A stretch of DNA of 64,000 nucleotides, taken from the NCBI RefSeq assembly GCF_018129005.1, contig NZ_JAAEDL010000005.1:170459-234458 (forward strand), written 5' to 3'. Source of the DNA: Neoroseomonas eburnea (GTDB taxonomy: Bacteria > Pseudomonadota > Alphaproteobacteria > Acetobacterales > Acetobacteraceae). A program made the position numbers and the translations under genes. Positions 45,878 to 56,020 of this stretch are shown in pieces. Below the pieces are notes generated by a model. The model had not been told where the DNA came from. It saw only the letters and a list, made by a program, of their open reading frames with translations, and made no database searches. Each line of letters opens with the position of its first letter. The first letter of the stretch is position 1.

Positions 45878-46672
45878 GTGGCGGCGCGACAGGCCTTCCA
45901 GCGCCTGTCGGGCGGGGTTCGGCGGGCCTCGCTGCGCGTCCTCGACACGCTCCTGCCGCCGCGCTGCCTCGCCTGCGAGGGCGAGGTGCAGGCCCAAGGG
46001 GCGCTGTGCGCGGCCTGCTTCGCCGGGCTGACGCCGATCACCGCGCCCTGTTGCGACCGCTGCGGCGTGCCCTTCGCCCATGCCGGCCAGGCCGAGGCGA
46101 CCGGATCGGCCGCCGGGCTGTGCCCGCGCTGCCGGCGGGGGCTGCCCGCCTTCCTCTCGGCGCGGGCGGCGTTCCGCTACGATGCCGGGGCGAAGCGGCT
46201 GATCCTGCCGTTCAAGCACGCGGACCGGACGGACCTCGCCATGCCCCTGGCGCGCCAGATGGCGCGCATCGGGGCGCCGCTGCTGGCCAGGGCGGAGGTG
46301 ATCGCGCCCGTGCCCGCGCATTGGCGGCGAGTCCTGCAGCGGCGCTATGATCAGGCGGCGCTGCTGGCGCGCGCGCTCGGCGCCCTCTCGGCAAAGCCGG
46401 TGCTGCCGGACCTGCTGCGTCGCGCGCGGCAGACGCCGCCGCTCGCCGACAAGGGAGCGGCGGAGCGCGCGGCGACTGTGGCCGGCGCCTTCGTCGTCTC
46501 GTCTCGGTGGCGTGCTGCCATCGCGGGGCGCCGGGTGCTGCTGGTGGACGACGTCATGACCTCCGGCGCCACCGCGGAGGCGTGCAGCCTGGTGCTGCTG
46601 GGGGCCGGGGCGAGCGCCGTCGAGGTCCTCGCCGCCGCGCGGGTGCCGGACCCGCGGCTTCGGGATGCCTGA
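45878..46672 (+). CDS. ComF family phosphoribosyltransferase-like protein
   Basis: A 264-residue protein with an N-terminal zinc-finger-like region (RCLACEGEVQAQGALCAACF, CCDRCGVPF, LCPRCRRG) and a C-terminal PRTase domain. The PRPP-binding motif VLLVDDVMTSGATAEAC is near residue 213. ComF proteins are tied to DNA uptake in competent bacteria, and homologues (GntX) to gluconate use; the reaction is unknown. GTG at 45878 is five bases after the rhodanese stop and is favoured for spacing; no ATG fits upstream. It may be transcribed with the rhodanese gene. Confidence 0.9.
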   Translation: MAARQAFQRLSGGVRRASLRVLDTLLPPRCLACEGEVQAQGALCAACFAGLTPITAPCCDRCGVPFAHAGQAEATGSAAGLCPRCRRGLPAFLSARAAFRYDAGAKRLILPFKHADRTDLAMPLARQMARIGAPLLARAEVIAPVPAHWRRVLQRRYDQAALLARALGALSAKPVLPDLLRRARQTPPLADKGAAERAATVAGAFVVSSRWRAAIAGRRVLLVDDVMTSGATAEACSLVLLGAGASAVEVLAAARVPDPRLRDA

Positions 46673-46913
46673 GGGCCGCTCGCGGTAGTGCGGAGAGGCG
46701 TGTTCCCACGGGCGGCGCTGGTCCCCTTCCTGGCCGTTCGTCCAGGATCGGGCGTCGTGGTCATCTGGCTGGGCATGTGCTGCCGGCATCGACTGCGCCG
46801 CGAGGCACATGCGGTTCGCCGCGTCACGCGCGGCATGCAGGCATGCCATCGCGGCATGGCGACCGATCCAGCCATGCCTTGACCCGGCCCGGCGCCGCGC
46901 CAAGTCTTCAGCC

Positions 46914-47171
46914 ATGGCCAAGATCCAGATCTACACCACCGAATTCTGCCCCTATTGCGCCCGCGCGAAGGCGCTGCTCGAGCGCAAGGGCGTGGCCTAT
47001 GAGGAGATCTACGCGCCGAACGGTTCCGAGGCGCGGCGCGAGGCGATCGCGCGTTCCGGCGGCCGGACCACGGTGCCGCAGATCTTCATCGACGGTCAGG
47101 CGATCGGCGGGTCCGACGACCTGCATGCGCTCGAGCGCGCGGGACGGCTGGACACGCTTCTGGCCGCGTGA
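46914..47171 (+). CDS. grxC: Glutaredoxin 3
   Basis: An 85-residue dithiol glutaredoxin with the CPYC active site at about residues 11-14 (EFCPYCARAKALL) and the TVPQIFIDGQAIGGSDDLHAL glutathione site. It reduces protein or low-molecular-weight disulfides using glutathione. The ATG at 46914 (MAKIQIYTT) matches family starts. Upstream, 46673-46913 holds no gene. Two inverted repeats at 47177-47209 and 47218-47241 separate it from the DUF1178 gene. GrxC followed by DUF1178 is a common order in alphaproteobacteria. Confidence 0.96.
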   Translation: MAKIQIYTTEFCPYCARAKALLERKGVAYEEIYAPNGSEARREAIARSGGRTTVPQIFIDGQAIGGSDDLHALERAGRLDTLLAA

Positions 47172-47176
47172 CCCGA

Positions 47177-47241
47177 CATCTGGCAGTCTGAATGGACGAG
47201 TGCCAGATGGAAGGCGTGGCCCGCCGCCTGTGGGGCGGGCC
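47177..47241. terminator. Two inverted repeats between grxC and the DUF1178 gene
   Basis: catctggca (47177-47185) with tgccagatg (47201-47209), nine bp, and ggcccgcc (47218-47225) with ggcgggcc (47234-47241), eight bp. They lie right after the grxC stop. No T tract follows, so they may attenuate rather than stop transcription into the DUF1178 gene, whose ATG is 15 bases further. Confidence 0.5.
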
Positions 47242-47256
47242 AGGGAAGACGGAGCG

Positions 47257-47748
47257 ATGATCCACTACCAGTTGCGCTGCGAAAGCACGGCCGAGGAGCA
47301 CAGCTTCGACGGCTGGTACAAGGACAGCGCCGCCTTCGATGTACTCGCCCAGGCGGGACTGGTGGAATGCCCGGTCTGCGGGGGCACGGCCGTCTCCCGC
47401 GCGCTGATGGCGCCGGCCATTCCGAAGAAGGGCCGGCCGGCACGCAATGCCGTCGTCCCCGAAGCGCTCCCGGCGCCGCCACCGGGGGCTGCGCCGGATT
47501 CGGCGCCGGCCACGGCCGGGCCGATGCCGGCGCAGGTGCGGGCGATGCTCCAGCGACTGCGTGTCGAGGTCGAGCGCAACTGCGACTATGTCGGTGCCGA
47601 TTTCGCCGATGAGGCCCGCCGCATGCACCGCGGAGAATCCGATCGTCGCGGCATCTTCGGCGAGGCCAGCGACTCCGAGACGGAGGCACTGCGCGACGAA
47701 GGCATCGAGGTGGCCCGCATCCCCTGGGTGCCTCCGGCCGACGGCTGA
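47257..47748 (+). CDS. DUF1178 family protein
   Basis: A 163-residue soluble protein starting MIHYQLRCESTAEEHSFDGWYKDSAAFD, with a CPVCGG motif near residue 38 (VECPVCGGTAVSRALMAPAI) that probably binds zinc with the earlier Cys. The C-terminal part (VRAMLQRLRVEVERNCDYVGADFADEARRMHRGESDRRGIFGEASDSETEALRDEG) is the conserved half of DUF1178. The linker is Pro/Ala-rich. Function unknown; proteins of this family are often near grxC or carbon-nitrogen hydrolases in alphaproteobacteria. A sulfotransferase gene follows after 34 bases. Confidence 0.92.
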   Translation: MIHYQLRCESTAEEHSFDGWYKDSAAFDVLAQAGLVECPVCGGTAVSRALMAPAIPKKGRPARNAVVPEALPAPPPGAAPDSAPATAGPMPAQVRAMLQRLRVEVERNCDYVGADFADEARRMHRGESDRRGIFGEASDSETEALRDEGIEVARIPWVPPADG

Positions 47749-47782
47749 GACGCGAGGGCGCTGCGGCGTCGATCCTCCGCCG

Positions 47783-48505
47783 ATGATCGTCTTCAGCTGC
47801 GGCATTCCGAAATCCGGCAGCACGCTCGCCTTCCAGATCGCGCGTGCGGTCGCCGTCCTGGGTGGCCATCCGCAATGGCGGTTGCCCCCGCCTCTGGTGA
47901 GCCCGGGGCATCGGGTGAATTTTCAGCAGGTGCTCGATGCCGGGCTGCTGCGGCAGGTCGCCGAACGGATCGGCGGCCGGACCCTGGTCATCAAGACCCA
48001 TGACTCGCCCGGCCTGGAGTGGATTGCCGCCTACCGGGACCTGGCGGAGCGTGGTCAGGCGAAAGCCCTGGTCAGCCATCGCGATCCGCGCGACATCTGC
48101 CTTGCCCTGCTGGATGCCGGCCGCCGCGCGCGCCGCCGGGGGGAGGAGGCCTTCTCCGAATTCGCCACCCTCGACGGCGCAGCCGCGCGCGTCGGCGGCT
48201 ATCTTGCCGAAATGGAGCGCTGGTCGGATCTGCCCGGGCTGCTGCACCTGCGCTACGAAACCTGCGCCTTTCGCATGGATGAGGCGATCACGGCGGTCGC
48301 GGAGCATCTCGGCCTGCGCTGCCCGCACTGGCCGGTGCGGTTCTACGTCGAGCGCATCGCTTTCACTCATCGTAACAAGGCGTTGCCTGAGCGACACCGG
48401 ACGGAGCTGACGGCGGAGCAGAGAGCACCGCTCGATGCCGCCTTCGCCGGCTACCTCGATGCGATGGGCTATGCCCGCCATGTACCGGATGCCCCCCCGT
48501 GCTGA
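47783..48505 (+). CDS. Sulfotransferase domain protein
   Basis: A 240-residue P-loop sulfotransferase. The 5'-phosphosulfate-binding loop CGIPKSGSTLAFQIA is at about residues 6-20; the 3'-phosphate-binding segment KALVSHRDPRDICLALL is near 93-110. The rest matches the aryl/alkyl sulfotransferase fold. It would move sulfate from PAPS to an unknown acceptor. With the sulfotransferase at 3753-4775 and the cysD/cysNC/cysQ genes it gives the strain both a donor supply and users in one 45 kb stretch. The 3' end is followed by perfect hairpins at 48522-48592. Confidence 0.85.
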   Translation: MIVFSCGIPKSGSTLAFQIARAVAVLGGHPQWRLPPPLVSPGHRVNFQQVLDAGLLRQVAERIGGRTLVIKTHDSPGLEWIAAYRDLAERGQAKALVSHRDPRDICLALLDAGRRARRRGEEAFSEFATLDGAAARVGGYLAEMERWSDLPGLLHLRYETCAFRMDEAITAVAEHLGLRCPHWPVRFYVERIAFTHRNKALPERHRTELTAEQRAPLDAAFAGYLDAMGYARHVPDAPPC

Positions 48506-48521
48506 CGCGGTCTGATACGAG

Positions 48522-48592
48522 CGGCACGAGTTCTTGCCTCGTGCCGAGGCCGCGACGGGCACCCGGTCACCTTGCCTTGCAACGTGACCGGG
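48522..48592. terminator. Two 9-bp inverted repeats between convergent genes
   Basis: cggcacgag-ttcttgc-ctcgtgccg (48522-48546) and cccggtcac-N13-gtgaccggg (48562-48592), both perfect. The 48506-48804 gap separates converging sulfotransferase and ubiG. No coding frame with support is visible; the rest (48593-48804) is GC-rich with no recognised features. These hairpins are likely terminators for the plus-strand gene. Confidence 0.6.
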
Positions 48593-48804
48593 GATCGGGA
48601 ATGCGGCCCGCCGGTGGTCCGGCACGTCCAAGCGAACCGGAGGTTTGCGCCCGACGTCCGGGGGCACGCAAAGGCGGATGCCAAAGGTCGCGAATAGCGG
48701 CCGCTGGTATGCGACTTCATCCGGTCTGCGGGCGCCGCCCCGGACGCGCGCACCGATACCCTTCGCCCGGCCGATCGCCAGGCGATCGGAAACGCTTGGC
48801 AGCG

Positions 48805-49539
48805 TCAGTCCCGGACCGCCATGACGAGGTAGTTCACTCCGACATCCCGGCTTGCCCGCCACTGGCCGCTGAGGGTGTCCATCGTCATGCCGGCAATGTC
48901 GGCCACCCGCAGGCCGACCGTCCGCAGCCCGGCGCCGAGCTCGCCCGGGGTGACGAACATGCGCCAGTCGTGGGTGCCGACCGGCAGCAGGCGCAGCAGG
49001 TATTCCGCCCCGAGCTTCGCCATCAGGAAGGAGCGCGGGGTCCGGTTGAGCGTCGAGAGGAAAACCGGTGCCCCCGGCTTCGCGACCCGCGCCAGGGCAG
49101 CGAGGAAGGCTTGGCGGTCGGCGACGTGCTCGATGACTTCGAGGGCGATGACGGCGTCGTAGGCCTCGTCTACCGGCAGATCCTCGGGCAGGCCCTCCCG
49201 GTAGGCGATGTCGAGGCCGCCGGCGGCGGCATGGGCACGCGCCGCCTCCAGCGCCTCCCCGGCCGCGTCGAGGCCGGTCACGCGGGCGCCGCGGCGGGCG
49301 AGCGCCTCCGAGGCCAGCCCGGCGCCGCAGCCGACATCGAGCAGCGTGAGGCCGGCCAGGGCATCCGGGGCGGCGGGATCCCTGCCATGCAGGCGGGCCA
49401 GGCGTTCCGCGATCCAGCCGGTGCGCAGCGGATTCATCCGGTGCAGCGGCTTCATCGGCCCATCCGGATCCCACCAGCGGGCGGCCAGGGAGTCGAACTT
49501 CGCGACCTCGGCGTCGAGCCTGGTGCCTGCCCGTGGCAT
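48805..49539 (-). CDS. ubiG: Bifunctional 3-demethylubiquinone/2-polyprenyl-6-hydroxyphenol O-methyltransferase
   Basis: UbiG carries out both O-methylations of ubiquinone synthesis. The 244-residue product starts [39 protein letters not shown], a UbiG hallmark. The SAM motif [27 protein letters not shown] is near residues 62-88; a downstream [33 protein letters not shown] block is typical. A strong ribosome site (aaaggagact) precedes the ATG. It is divergent from lysC, 145 bases away. Only methylase in this window with UbiG-specific sequences, so assignment is sure. Confidence 0.95.
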   Translation of the reverse strand: MPRAGTRLDAEVAKFDSLAARWWDPDGPMKPLHRMNPLRTGWIAERLARLHGRDPAAPDALAGLTLLDVGCGAGLASEALARRGARVTGLDAAGEALEAARAHAAAGGLDIAYREGLPEDLPVDEAYDAVIALEVIEHVADRQAFLAALARVAKPGAPVFLSTLNRTPRSFLMAKLGAEYLLRLLPVGTHDWRMFVTPGELGAGLRTVGLRVADIAGMTMDTLSGQWRASRDVGVNYLVMAVRD

Positions 49540-49684
49540 GGAGTCTCCTTTTCCGGACCGAGGGGTCCGTCGATGCGGCGGGTTGCGCGTCCCCCGGCCG
49601 CTCGGTATCTGTCCCGCCCCGCCGCCCGGCGCAACCACCGGCGCAGGCGTTTTCCGCCCGGCCCCAGGAACCAGACCGCCGCCG

Positions 49685-50908
49685 ATGGCTCGTATCGTCA
49701 TGAAGTTCGGCGGCACCTCCGTCGCCGATCTCGATCGTATCCGCAACGTCGCCGCCCGCGTGAAGCGGGAGGTCGATGCCGGCCACCAGGTCGCCGTCGT
49801 GGTCTCGGCCATGTCCGGCGTGACCAACCAGCTGGTCAAATGGTGCCAGGACCTCTCGCCGCTGCACGATGCGCGCGAGTACGACACCGTCGTCGCGACC
49901 GGCGAACAGGTGACGACCGGGCTGACGGCGATCGCGCTGCAGACGATCGGCGTCGATGCGCGGTCCTGGCAGGGATGGCAGGTGCCGATCGTCACAGACC
50001 AGGCGCATGGCAAGGCACGGGTCGAGCAGATCGACGGCGCCGTGCTGATCGAACGGATGGAGGCGGGCCAGGTGCCGGTGATCGCCGGCTTCCAGGGCAT
50101 CGAGAACACGCGCCACCGCATCACCACGCTCGGCCGCGGCGGGTCGGACCTCTCCGCGGTCGCGGTCGCGGCGGCGGTGAAGGCCGATCGGTGCGACATC
50201 TATACCGACGTGGACGGCATCTACACGACCGACCCGCGCATCGTGCCCCGCGCCCGGAAGCTCGAGCGCATCTCCTTCGAGGAGATGCTGGAACTCGCCT
50301 CCGTGGGTGCCAAGGTGCTGCAGACGCGTTCGGTCGAACTGGCGATGAAACTCGGCGTGCGCGTGCAGGTCGTCTCGAGCTTCGAGGACAAGCCCGGCTC
50401 GCTCGTGGTGGATGAGGACGAGATCGTGGAACAGCCCGTGGTTTCCGGCATCGCGTATTCCCGCGACGATGCCAAGGTGACGCTGCGTCGCGTGCCGGAC
50501 CGGCCCGGGGTGGCGGCGAACGTGTTCGGCGCGATGGCCAAGGCCAATGTGAACGTCGACATGATCGTGCAGAACATCGGCGCCGACGGCACCACCGACA
50601 TGACCTTCACGGTCGGCAAGGCGGACCTCGCCCGCGCCAGGGACGTGCTGGAGAAGGCGCGCCCCGAGCTCGGCTTCGAGGCGCTGCTCGCCGACCCCGA
50701 CGTCGCCAAGATCAGCGTCGTGGGCATCGGCATGCGCAGCCATGCGGGCGTGGCGAACACCATGTTCAAGGCGCTGGCGGAGAAGGGGATCAACATCCAG
50801 GTGATCTCCACCTCCGAGATCAAGGTCAGCGTGCTGGTCGCCGCCGACTACACCGAGCTCGCGGTCCGCGCGCTGCACACCGCCTACGGGCTGGACGCGC
50901 CCGCGTGA
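49685..50908 (+). CDS. lysC: Aspartokinase
   Basis: A 407-residue aspartate kinase, first step of lysine, threonine and methionine synthesis. It starts [19 protein letters not shown] with the kinase motif KFGGTSV at about residue 7. The catalytic domain extends to about 250 and includes [18 protein letters not shown] and [14 protein letters not shown]. Two ACT domains follow ([69 protein letters not shown]) for lysine/threonine feedback. Monofunctional, without a homoserine dehydrogenase. The nitronate-monooxygenase-like gene starts inside its last codons (GTGA overlap). Confidence 0.97.
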   Translation: MARIVMKFGGTSVADLDRIRNVAARVKREVDAGHQVAVVVSAMSGVTNQLVKWCQDLSPLHDAREYDTVVATGEQVTTGLTAIALQTIGVDARSWQGWQVPIVTDQAHGKARVEQIDGAVLIERMEAGQVPVIAGFQGIENTRHRITTLGRGGSDLSAVAVAAAVKADRCDIYTDVDGIYTTDPRIVPRARKLERISFEEMLELASVGAKVLQTRSVELAMKLGVRVQVVSSFEDKPGSLVVDEDEIVEQPVVSGIAYSRDDAKVTLRRVPDRPGVAANVFGAMAKANVNVDMIVQNIGADGTTDMTFTVGKADLARARDVLEKARPELGFEALLADPDVAKISVVGIGMRSHAGVANTMFKALAEKGINIQVISTSEIKVSVLVAADYTELAVRALHTAYGLDAPA

Positions 50909-51951
50909 GCGATGCGGTGAGGGCGCCCGACTGGGCCTATGCCGAGATTGACCGGCTGATGGCGCGCGGCGCTGCCTTCTTCGGCAGCCGCTACGCCATC
51001 ATGGGCGGCGCGATGTCCTGGGTGAGCGAGCGGCACCTCGTCGCCGCCCTGTCGAATGCCGGGGCCTTCGGCGTGATCGCCTGCGGCGCGATGGAGCCGC
51101 CGCGGCTGGCCGAGGAGATCGCCGGGACCCAGGCGCTCACGCAGAAGCCCTTCGGCGTGAACCTGATCACCATGCATCCGCGGCTCGAACAGCTGGTCGA
51201 TGTGTGCCTCGAGGCGAAGGTCGGGCACATCGTCTTCGCCGGGGGCATCCCTCCGGGCAGCGCGATCAAGAAGGCGAAGGAGGGCGGCGCGAAGGTGGTG
51301 TGCTTCGCGCCGGCGCTCGTGCTGGCAAAGCGCATGATCCGCAGCGGCGCCGATGCGCTGGTGATCGAGGGCTCGGAGGCCGGCGGGCATATCGGGCCGG
51401 TCTCGCTCAACGTGCTGGCGCAGGAGATCCTGCCGCACATCACCGAGGTGCCGGTCTTCGTCGCCGGCGGCATCGGGCGGGGGGAGGCGATCCTTTCCTA
51501 TCTCGAAATGGGAGCGGCGGGTGCGCAGCTCGGCACGCGCTTCGTCTGCGCCACCGAATGCATCGCCCATCCGGCCTTCAAGCAGGCCTTCATCCGCGGC
51601 GCCGCGCGCGACGCGATGCCGACGGTGCAGCTCGACGAGACGTTCCCTGTGATTCCGGTCCGCGCCCTGCAGAATGCCGGAACCAAGCGCTTCCTGGAGC
51701 ATCAGGCCGAGACGATCCGCCGGTTCCGCGCGGGCGAGCTCGACAAGGACGCGGCGCAGCTCGACATTGAGCATTTCTGGGCCGGCGCCCTGCGGCGGGC
51801 GGTGATCGAAGGCGATGTCGAGAACGGCTCCCTGATGGCCGGGCAGTCCGTGGGCATGGTTACGAAGGAGCAACCAGCCGCAGAGATCATCGCCGAGTTG
51901 ATCGGACAGGCCGCGACGGCCATCGCGGCTCGAGGAAGGAACGCGGCCTGA
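50905..51951 (+). CDS. Nitronate monooxygenase-like flavoprotein
   Basis: A 348-residue FMN TIM-barrel protein of the 2-nitropropane dioxygenase/FabK family. The phosphate-binding region VIEGSEAGGHIG is near residues 153-164 and GGIGRGEAILSYLEMGAAGAQLGTRF near 190-215 completes the FMN site. It oxidises alkyl nitronates; some relatives are enoyl-ACP reductases (FabK) that lack the same residues. The gene starts at a GTG that overlaps the lysC stop, so the two are coupled. There is no obvious metabolic link between them. Confidence 0.9.
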   Translation: MSDAVRAPDWAYAEIDRLMARGAAFFGSRYAIMGGAMSWVSERHLVAALSNAGAFGVIACGAMEPPRLAEEIAGTQALTQKPFGVNLITMHPRLEQLVDVCLEAKVGHIVFAGGIPPGSAIKKAKEGGAKVVCFAPALVLAKRMIRSGADALVIEGSEAGGHIGPVSLNVLAQEILPHITEVPVFVAGGIGRGEAILSYLEMGAAGAQLGTRFVCATECIAHPAFKQAFIRGAARDAMPTVQLDETFPVIPVRALQNAGTKRFLEHQAETIRRFRAGELDKDAAQLDIEHFWAGALRRAVIEGDVENGSLMAGQSVGMVTKEQPAAEIIAELIGQAATAIAARGRNAA

Positions 51952-52026
51952 CCTGCCGGCTGGCGTGAATGGCCTTTGCGGGACTGCCCCGCGGGGTTAG
52001 AAGCCGGCGGTCGAGCCTGGACCCCC

Positions 52027-53028
52027 ATGAAGCGCATCCCACGCCCCGACCTGACCGCCGCCGAAGCCGCCCGCGTGGGTGAGGAACTGCGCGAGGCCCG
52101 CCTGACGCTTGGGGCGAGCGTCGAGGACATGGCCGAGCACCTGCGCATCAACCGGCGCTACATCCACGCGCTCGAGGAAGGGCGCGTGAAGGACCTGCCC
52201 GGCGTGGCCTATGCCGTCGGCTTCGTGCGGTCCTATGCGGCGGCGCTCGGGCTCGATCCCGATGAGGCGGTGCGGCGGTTCCGGGACGTGACCGGCGGTG
52301 CCGGCGCCAAGCCGGGCGAACTCGTCTTCCCCGAGCCGGTACCTTCCCGCGGCATGCCGGCCGGGGCGCTGGTGGCGGTCGGCGTCGTCCTCGCGATCGG
52401 CGCCTACGTGGCCTGGTTCAACTGGAGCGGCTCGGGAAACCGCGTGGTCGATGCCGTGCCGCCCGTGCCGCCCCGGCTTGAGCAGTCGGCGCAGGATGGG
52501 CAGCGGCAGCGGGAGGGGACGACGCAAGCGGCCGGCCCGGTTGCCACGCCGACCCAGGCAGCGGCGGCCGTGGCACCACCGATCGCGGTACCGGCGCCGG
52601 TCGCCGCCGGGGCACCCCCGGCGGTGCCGGCCATGCCGATGCCCGACGGCATCCGTGTCCTGATCCGCGCCCGGGGGGAATCCTGGATCCAGGTGCGCGA
52701 CAGCCGCGCCAACCAGAACCTGTTCGATCGCGTGCTGCGGAATGGTGACACCTATCAGGTGCCGAACCGCGATGGGTTGCTGCTGACCACCGGCAAGGCC
52801 GAGAACCTCGACATCGTGGTCGATGGCCAGGCGGTGCCGGTCCTGGCGGGGGCCACGGGCGTGCGGCGCGGCGTCGTGCTGGATGCCGAGCGGCTTCGGG
52901 CTGCCCTGGCCGCCGCGCCGGAGGGTGCCGCTCCCGGTGTACCGGCCAGACCCGCTCCGCCGGCGCAGCCGGTGTCCCAGGCGCCCGCCACCCCGCCGCC
53001 GGCCGGCGCGGCGCCGGCGAGGCCCTAG
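52027..53028 (+). CDS. rodZ: RodZ-like cytoskeletal regulator (HTH_25, one TM, DUF4115)
   Basis: A 333-residue protein. The N-terminal HTH_25 domain, residues about 18-85, carries LREARLTLGASVEDMAEHLRINRRYIHALEEGRVKDLPGVAYAVGFVRSYAAALGLDP. A single membrane span at about residues 118-138 (GALVAVGVVLAIGAYVAWFNW) follows, then a Pro/Ala-rich linker, then a periplasmic DUF4115 domain near residues 205-285 (IRVLIRARGESWIQVRD, GDTYQVPNRDGLLLTTGKAENLDIVVDGQAV). RodZ ties MreB to the membrane to hold cell shape. It precedes ispG by 102 bases, an order common in alphaproteobacteria. Confidence 0.93.
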   Translation: MKRIPRPDLTAAEAARVGEELREARLTLGASVEDMAEHLRINRRYIHALEEGRVKDLPGVAYAVGFVRSYAAALGLDPDEAVRRFRDVTGGAGAKPGELVFPEPVPSRGMPAGALVAVGVVLAIGAYVAWFNWSGSGNRVVDAVPPVPPRLEQSAQDGQRQREGTTQAAGPVATPTQAAAAVAPPIAVPAPVAAGAPPAVPAMPMPDGIRVLIRARGESWIQVRDSRANQNLFDRVLRNGDTYQVPNRDGLLLTTGKAENLDIVVDGQAVPVLAGATGVRRGVVLDAERLRAALAAAPEGAAPGVPARPAPPAQPVSQAPATPPPAGAAPARP

Positions 53029-53130
53029 AGTCAGGCCGCCGGCCCCGGCATCCTTCCGCGGCCTTCCGGCCCGGGCATTCGAGCGCCATATTGGCCCCGG
53101 CGCCGAGCCGAGAGAACCGGAACCCTTCGC

Positions 53131-54273
53131 ATGGCCTATCGCCCCTACCAGGAGATCCTGCGCCGCCGATCGAGGCAGATCGGTGTCGGAAAGGTGCGCG
53201 TCGGCGGCGATGCGCCGATCACCGTGCAGACCATGACCAACACGCCGACCGAGGACGCCCAGGCGACGATCGAGCAGATCCGCCGCTGCGAGCTCGCCGG
53301 CGCCGACATCGTCCGCGTCTCCTGCCCGACGGAGGAGAGCACCGCCGCACTCGCCGAGATCGTGCGCGAGGTGAACGTGCCGATCGTCGCCGACATCCAT
53401 TTCCACTACCGCCGCGCCATCGAGGCGGCCGCGGCCGGCGCGGCCTGCCTGCGCATCAACCCCGGCAACATCGGCTCCAAGGAGCGTGTGAAGGAGGTGG
53501 TGAAGGCGGCGCGGGACCATGGCTGCTCCATCCGCATCGGGGTGAATGCCGGCAGCCTCGAGAAGCACCTGCTGGAGAAGTATGGCGAGCCCAACCCGGA
53601 AGCGCTGGTGGAAAGCGCGCTGTGGCATGCCGACCACCTGCTCCAGGAAGGCTTCGACGAGTTCAAGATCAGCGTGAAGGCGTCGGATGTCTTCCTCGCC
53701 GTCGCGGCCTATCAGCAACTCGCCGAGGCCTGCGACCACCCCCTGCACATCGGCATCACCGAGGCGGGCGGGCGGCGCGCGGGGACGGTGAAGAGCGCGA
53801 TCGGGCTCGGCTCCCTGCTCTGGGCCGGTGTGGGAGACACGCTGCGCGTCTCGCTCAGCGCCGAGCCGGAGGAGGAGGTCTCCGTCGGCTGGGAGATGCT
53901 GAAGTCGCTCCATTTGCGGCATCGCGGGGTGAAGATCGTCTCTTGCCCGTCCTGTGCGCGGCAGGGCTTCGACGTCATCCGCACCGTCGAGAAGCTGGAG
54001 GAGCGGCTGGCGCACATCGAGCAGCCGATCACGCTGTCCATCATCGGCTGCGTCGTGAACGGCCCCGGCGAGGCGCTGATGACCGATATCGGGCTGACCG
54101 GCGGCGGCGCCGGGACGCACATGGTCTACGCGGCCGGCAAGTCCGACCACACGATCCGCACCGAGGACATGGTCGAGCACATCGTCGCCCTGGTGACGGC
54201 CAAGGCGGAGGCCATGGCGGCGGAAGCGCGCGCCGCGGCCGCCGAGAGCGCGACGCGGCAGGCGGCGGAATGA
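53131..54273 (+). CDS. ispG: 4-hydroxy-3-methylbut-2-enyl diphosphate synthase
   Basis: A 380-residue [4Fe-4S] enzyme of the MEP pathway to isoprenoids. It starts [43 protein letters not shown]. The TIM-barrel portion includes [15 protein letters not shown] and LRINPGNIG. Fe-S ligands lie in [12 protein letters not shown] near residue 271 and in the later [10 protein letters not shown] near 307. The next gene overlaps its stop (ATGA). Isoprenoids also feed the ubiquinone pathway, for which ubiG lies 4 kb away. Confidence 0.97.
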   Translation: MAYRPYQEILRRRSRQIGVGKVRVGGDAPITVQTMTNTPTEDAQATIEQIRRCELAGADIVRVSCPTEESTAALAEIVREVNVPIVADIHFHYRRAIEAAAAGAACLRINPGNIGSKERVKEVVKAARDHGCSIRIGVNAGSLEKHLLEKYGEPNPEALVESALWHADHLLQEGFDEFKISVKASDVFLAVAAYQQLAEACDHPLHIGITEAGGRRAGTVKSAIGLGSLLWAGVGDTLRVSLSAEPEEEVSVGWEMLKSLHLRHRGVKIVSCPSCARQGFDVIRTVEKLEERLAHIEQPITLSIIGCVVNGPGEALMTDIGLTGGGAGTHMVYAAGKSDHTIRTEDMVEHIVALVTAKAEAMAAEARAAAAESATRQAAE

Positions 54274-54740
54274 CGCTGCGGCCGGTGCGGCGGCCGCGGC
54301 GGATGGCGTGCGCGGCGGCGCTCGCGCTGGCGATGCTCGCACCTGCCCTGCCGGCGCGCAGCCAGGCGGATGCGCCGGAAGCGTCGCTGAACGAGCCGCC
54401 GGCGCCCTCCATCCCCTGCACTGAGATCAACAACCGCGCCATGGAGGCGACACTCGTGGTGCGGCAGCATGCGAGCCAGCTTTCCTTCGGCTTCGAGTCG
54501 GATGCGCGCGCGCAGGCCGCGGTGGTCCTGGCTTGGCTCGACCAGTGGGCGGGCCGGCTCCGGGGCTTTCTCGAGGTGGGCGAGTTCTCGGGCTGCCTGG
54601 ACGAGGGCGATGCCGAGACCTACCGCCGCGCCCTGGCCTCGGCGACGCGCGTCGCGAACCAGGCGCGGGAGGACCTGCTCCGCCCGGTCCGCGCGCCGCA
54701 ACAGCAACCACAACAACAGCAGCGCCCCCGCCGGCCCTGA
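54270..54740 (+). CDS. Periplasmic protein of unknown function after ispG
   Basis: A 156-residue protein with a signal peptide (residues 11-32, ARS cleavage). The mature chain has [84 protein letters not shown], a helical domain with a Cys pair that may form a disulfide. The C-terminal tail is Gln/Pro-rich ([10 protein letters not shown]). I do not recognise a family. It overlaps ispG by four bases, and hisS follows 25 bases later; translational coupling with ispG is likely. Confidence 0.72.
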   Translation: MTLRPVRRPRRMACAAALALAMLAPALPARSQADAPEASLNEPPAPSIPCTEINNRAMEATLVVRQHASQLSFGFESDARAQAAVVLAWLDQWAGRLRGFLEVGEFSGCLDEGDAETYRRALASATRVANQAREDLLRPVRAPQQQPQQQQRPRRP

Positions 54741-54765
54741 CAACGGCACATTGGATATCCTTGGC

Positions 54766-56004
54766 ATGACAGCCCTTCAGCCCGTCCGTGGCACGCGCGA
54801 TCTCATCGGCGAGGAGTTCCGCCGCCATCACGCCGTCGCGGATACGGCGCGCCGGATCAGCACGCTCTACGGCTTCGAGGAATGGGCGACGCCGGTCTTC
54901 GAGGACACGCGCGTCTTCGCCCGCGGCCTCGGCGACAGCTCGGACGTGGTGATGAAGGAGATGTACAGCTTCACCGACCGTGGCGGGGAATCCGTCACGC
55001 TGCGGCCGGAGATGACGGCGGGCGTCTGCCGCGCGCTGGTGTCGAACGGGCTGACGCAGTCGAACCTGCCGCGCAAGGTGTTCTACGCCGGCCCTATGTT
55101 CCGCTACGAGCGGCCGCAGAAGGGCCGCTACCGGCAGTTCCACCAGATCGGCATCGAGGTGCTCGGCGCCGCCGAGCCGCTGGCGGACGCCGAGGTCATC
55201 GCCTGCGGCTGGGATATCCTCTGCGCGCTCGGTGTGTCCGAGGGCACGGTGCTGGAGATCAACACGCTCGGCGATGCGGACAGCCGCGCCGCCTATCGCG
55301 CGGCGCTGGTCGAGTATTTCTCCGCACACAAGGACGCGCTGAGCCACGACAGCCGCGTGCGGCTGGAAAAGAACCCGCTGCGCATCCTCGACAGCAAGGA
55401 CGAGACGGACCGCGCGATCGTCGCCGGTGCGCCGGTCATCGGGGACCACCTGACCGAGGCGGCCTCGGCCTTCTATGCGGCGGTGAAGGCGCATCTCGCG
55501 CGCTTCGGCGTGCCGTTCCGGGAGAACCCGCGCATCGTGCGCGGCCTCGACTACTACAGCCACACCGCCTTCGAGTTCGTGACCGACCGGCTCGGCGCCC
55601 AGGGCACGGTGATGGCGGGCGGCCGCTACAACGGGCTGGTCGAGGAGATGGGCGGCCCGGCCACGCCCTCCGTCGGCTGGGCGGCGGGGATCGAGCGGCT
55701 GTCCATGCTGCTGCCGGTCGCGCCCGCAGCGCCGCGGCCCGTGGCGGTGGTCCCGGTCGGCGACGCGGCCGAGGGGGCGGCGCTCGACATCCTGCAGGCG
55801 CTGAGGCGGGCCGGGGTGGTGGCGGAGATCGCCTATCGCGGCAATCTGAAGCGCCGGATGGAGCGGGCCAACCGGATCGGGGCACGAGCGGCCGTGATCC
55901 TGGGGGATGAGGAGATCGCGGCCGGCGTCGCGCAGCTTCGCGACCTCGATGCCGGGACACAGGAGAAGGTGCCTCTGGCGGAGGTGCCGGGGCGGCTGGC
56001 GTGA
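54766..56004 (+). CDS. hisS: Histidyl-tRNA synthetase
   Basis: A 412-residue class II aminoacyl-tRNA synthetase. It starts [17 protein letters not shown] and has motif 2 [24 protein letters not shown] near residues 110-133, the HisA/B-type [39 protein letters not shown] near 260-300, and motif 3 [13 protein letters not shown]. The anticodon-binding domain ends the protein. It is complete and of normal length. Hairpin-rich DNA separates it from prfA. Confidence 0.96.
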   Translation: MTALQPVRGTRDLIGEEFRRHHAVADTARRISTLYGFEEWATPVFEDTRVFARGLGDSSDVVMKEMYSFTDRGGESVTLRPEMTAGVCRALVSNGLTQSNLPRKVFYAGPMFRYERPQKGRYRQFHQIGIEVLGAAEPLADAEVIACGWDILCALGVSEGTVLEINTLGDADSRAAYRAALVEYFSAHKDALSHDSRVRLEKNPLRILDSKDETDRAIVAGAPVIGDHLTEAASAFYAAVKAHLARFGVPFRENPRIVRGLDYYSHTAFEFVTDRLGAQGTVMAGGRYNGLVEEMGGPATPSVGWAAGIERLSMLLPVAPAAPRPVAVVPVGDAAEGAALDILQALRRAGVVAEIAYRGNLKRRMERANRIGARAAVILGDEEIAAGVAQLRDLDAGTQEKVPLAEVPGRLA

Positions 56005-56020
56005 GAACAGTGCTGGACAG

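Noticed and set aside
46673..46913. Possible small gene between comF and grxC
   Set aside because: The only frames are short, Arg/Cys-rich and without a plausible ribosome site.
47096..50878. 1260-codon open frame on the minus strand
   Set aside because: Overlaps at least six well-supported genes and has Arg/Gly/Pro-biased composition typical of frames opposite GC-rich genes.
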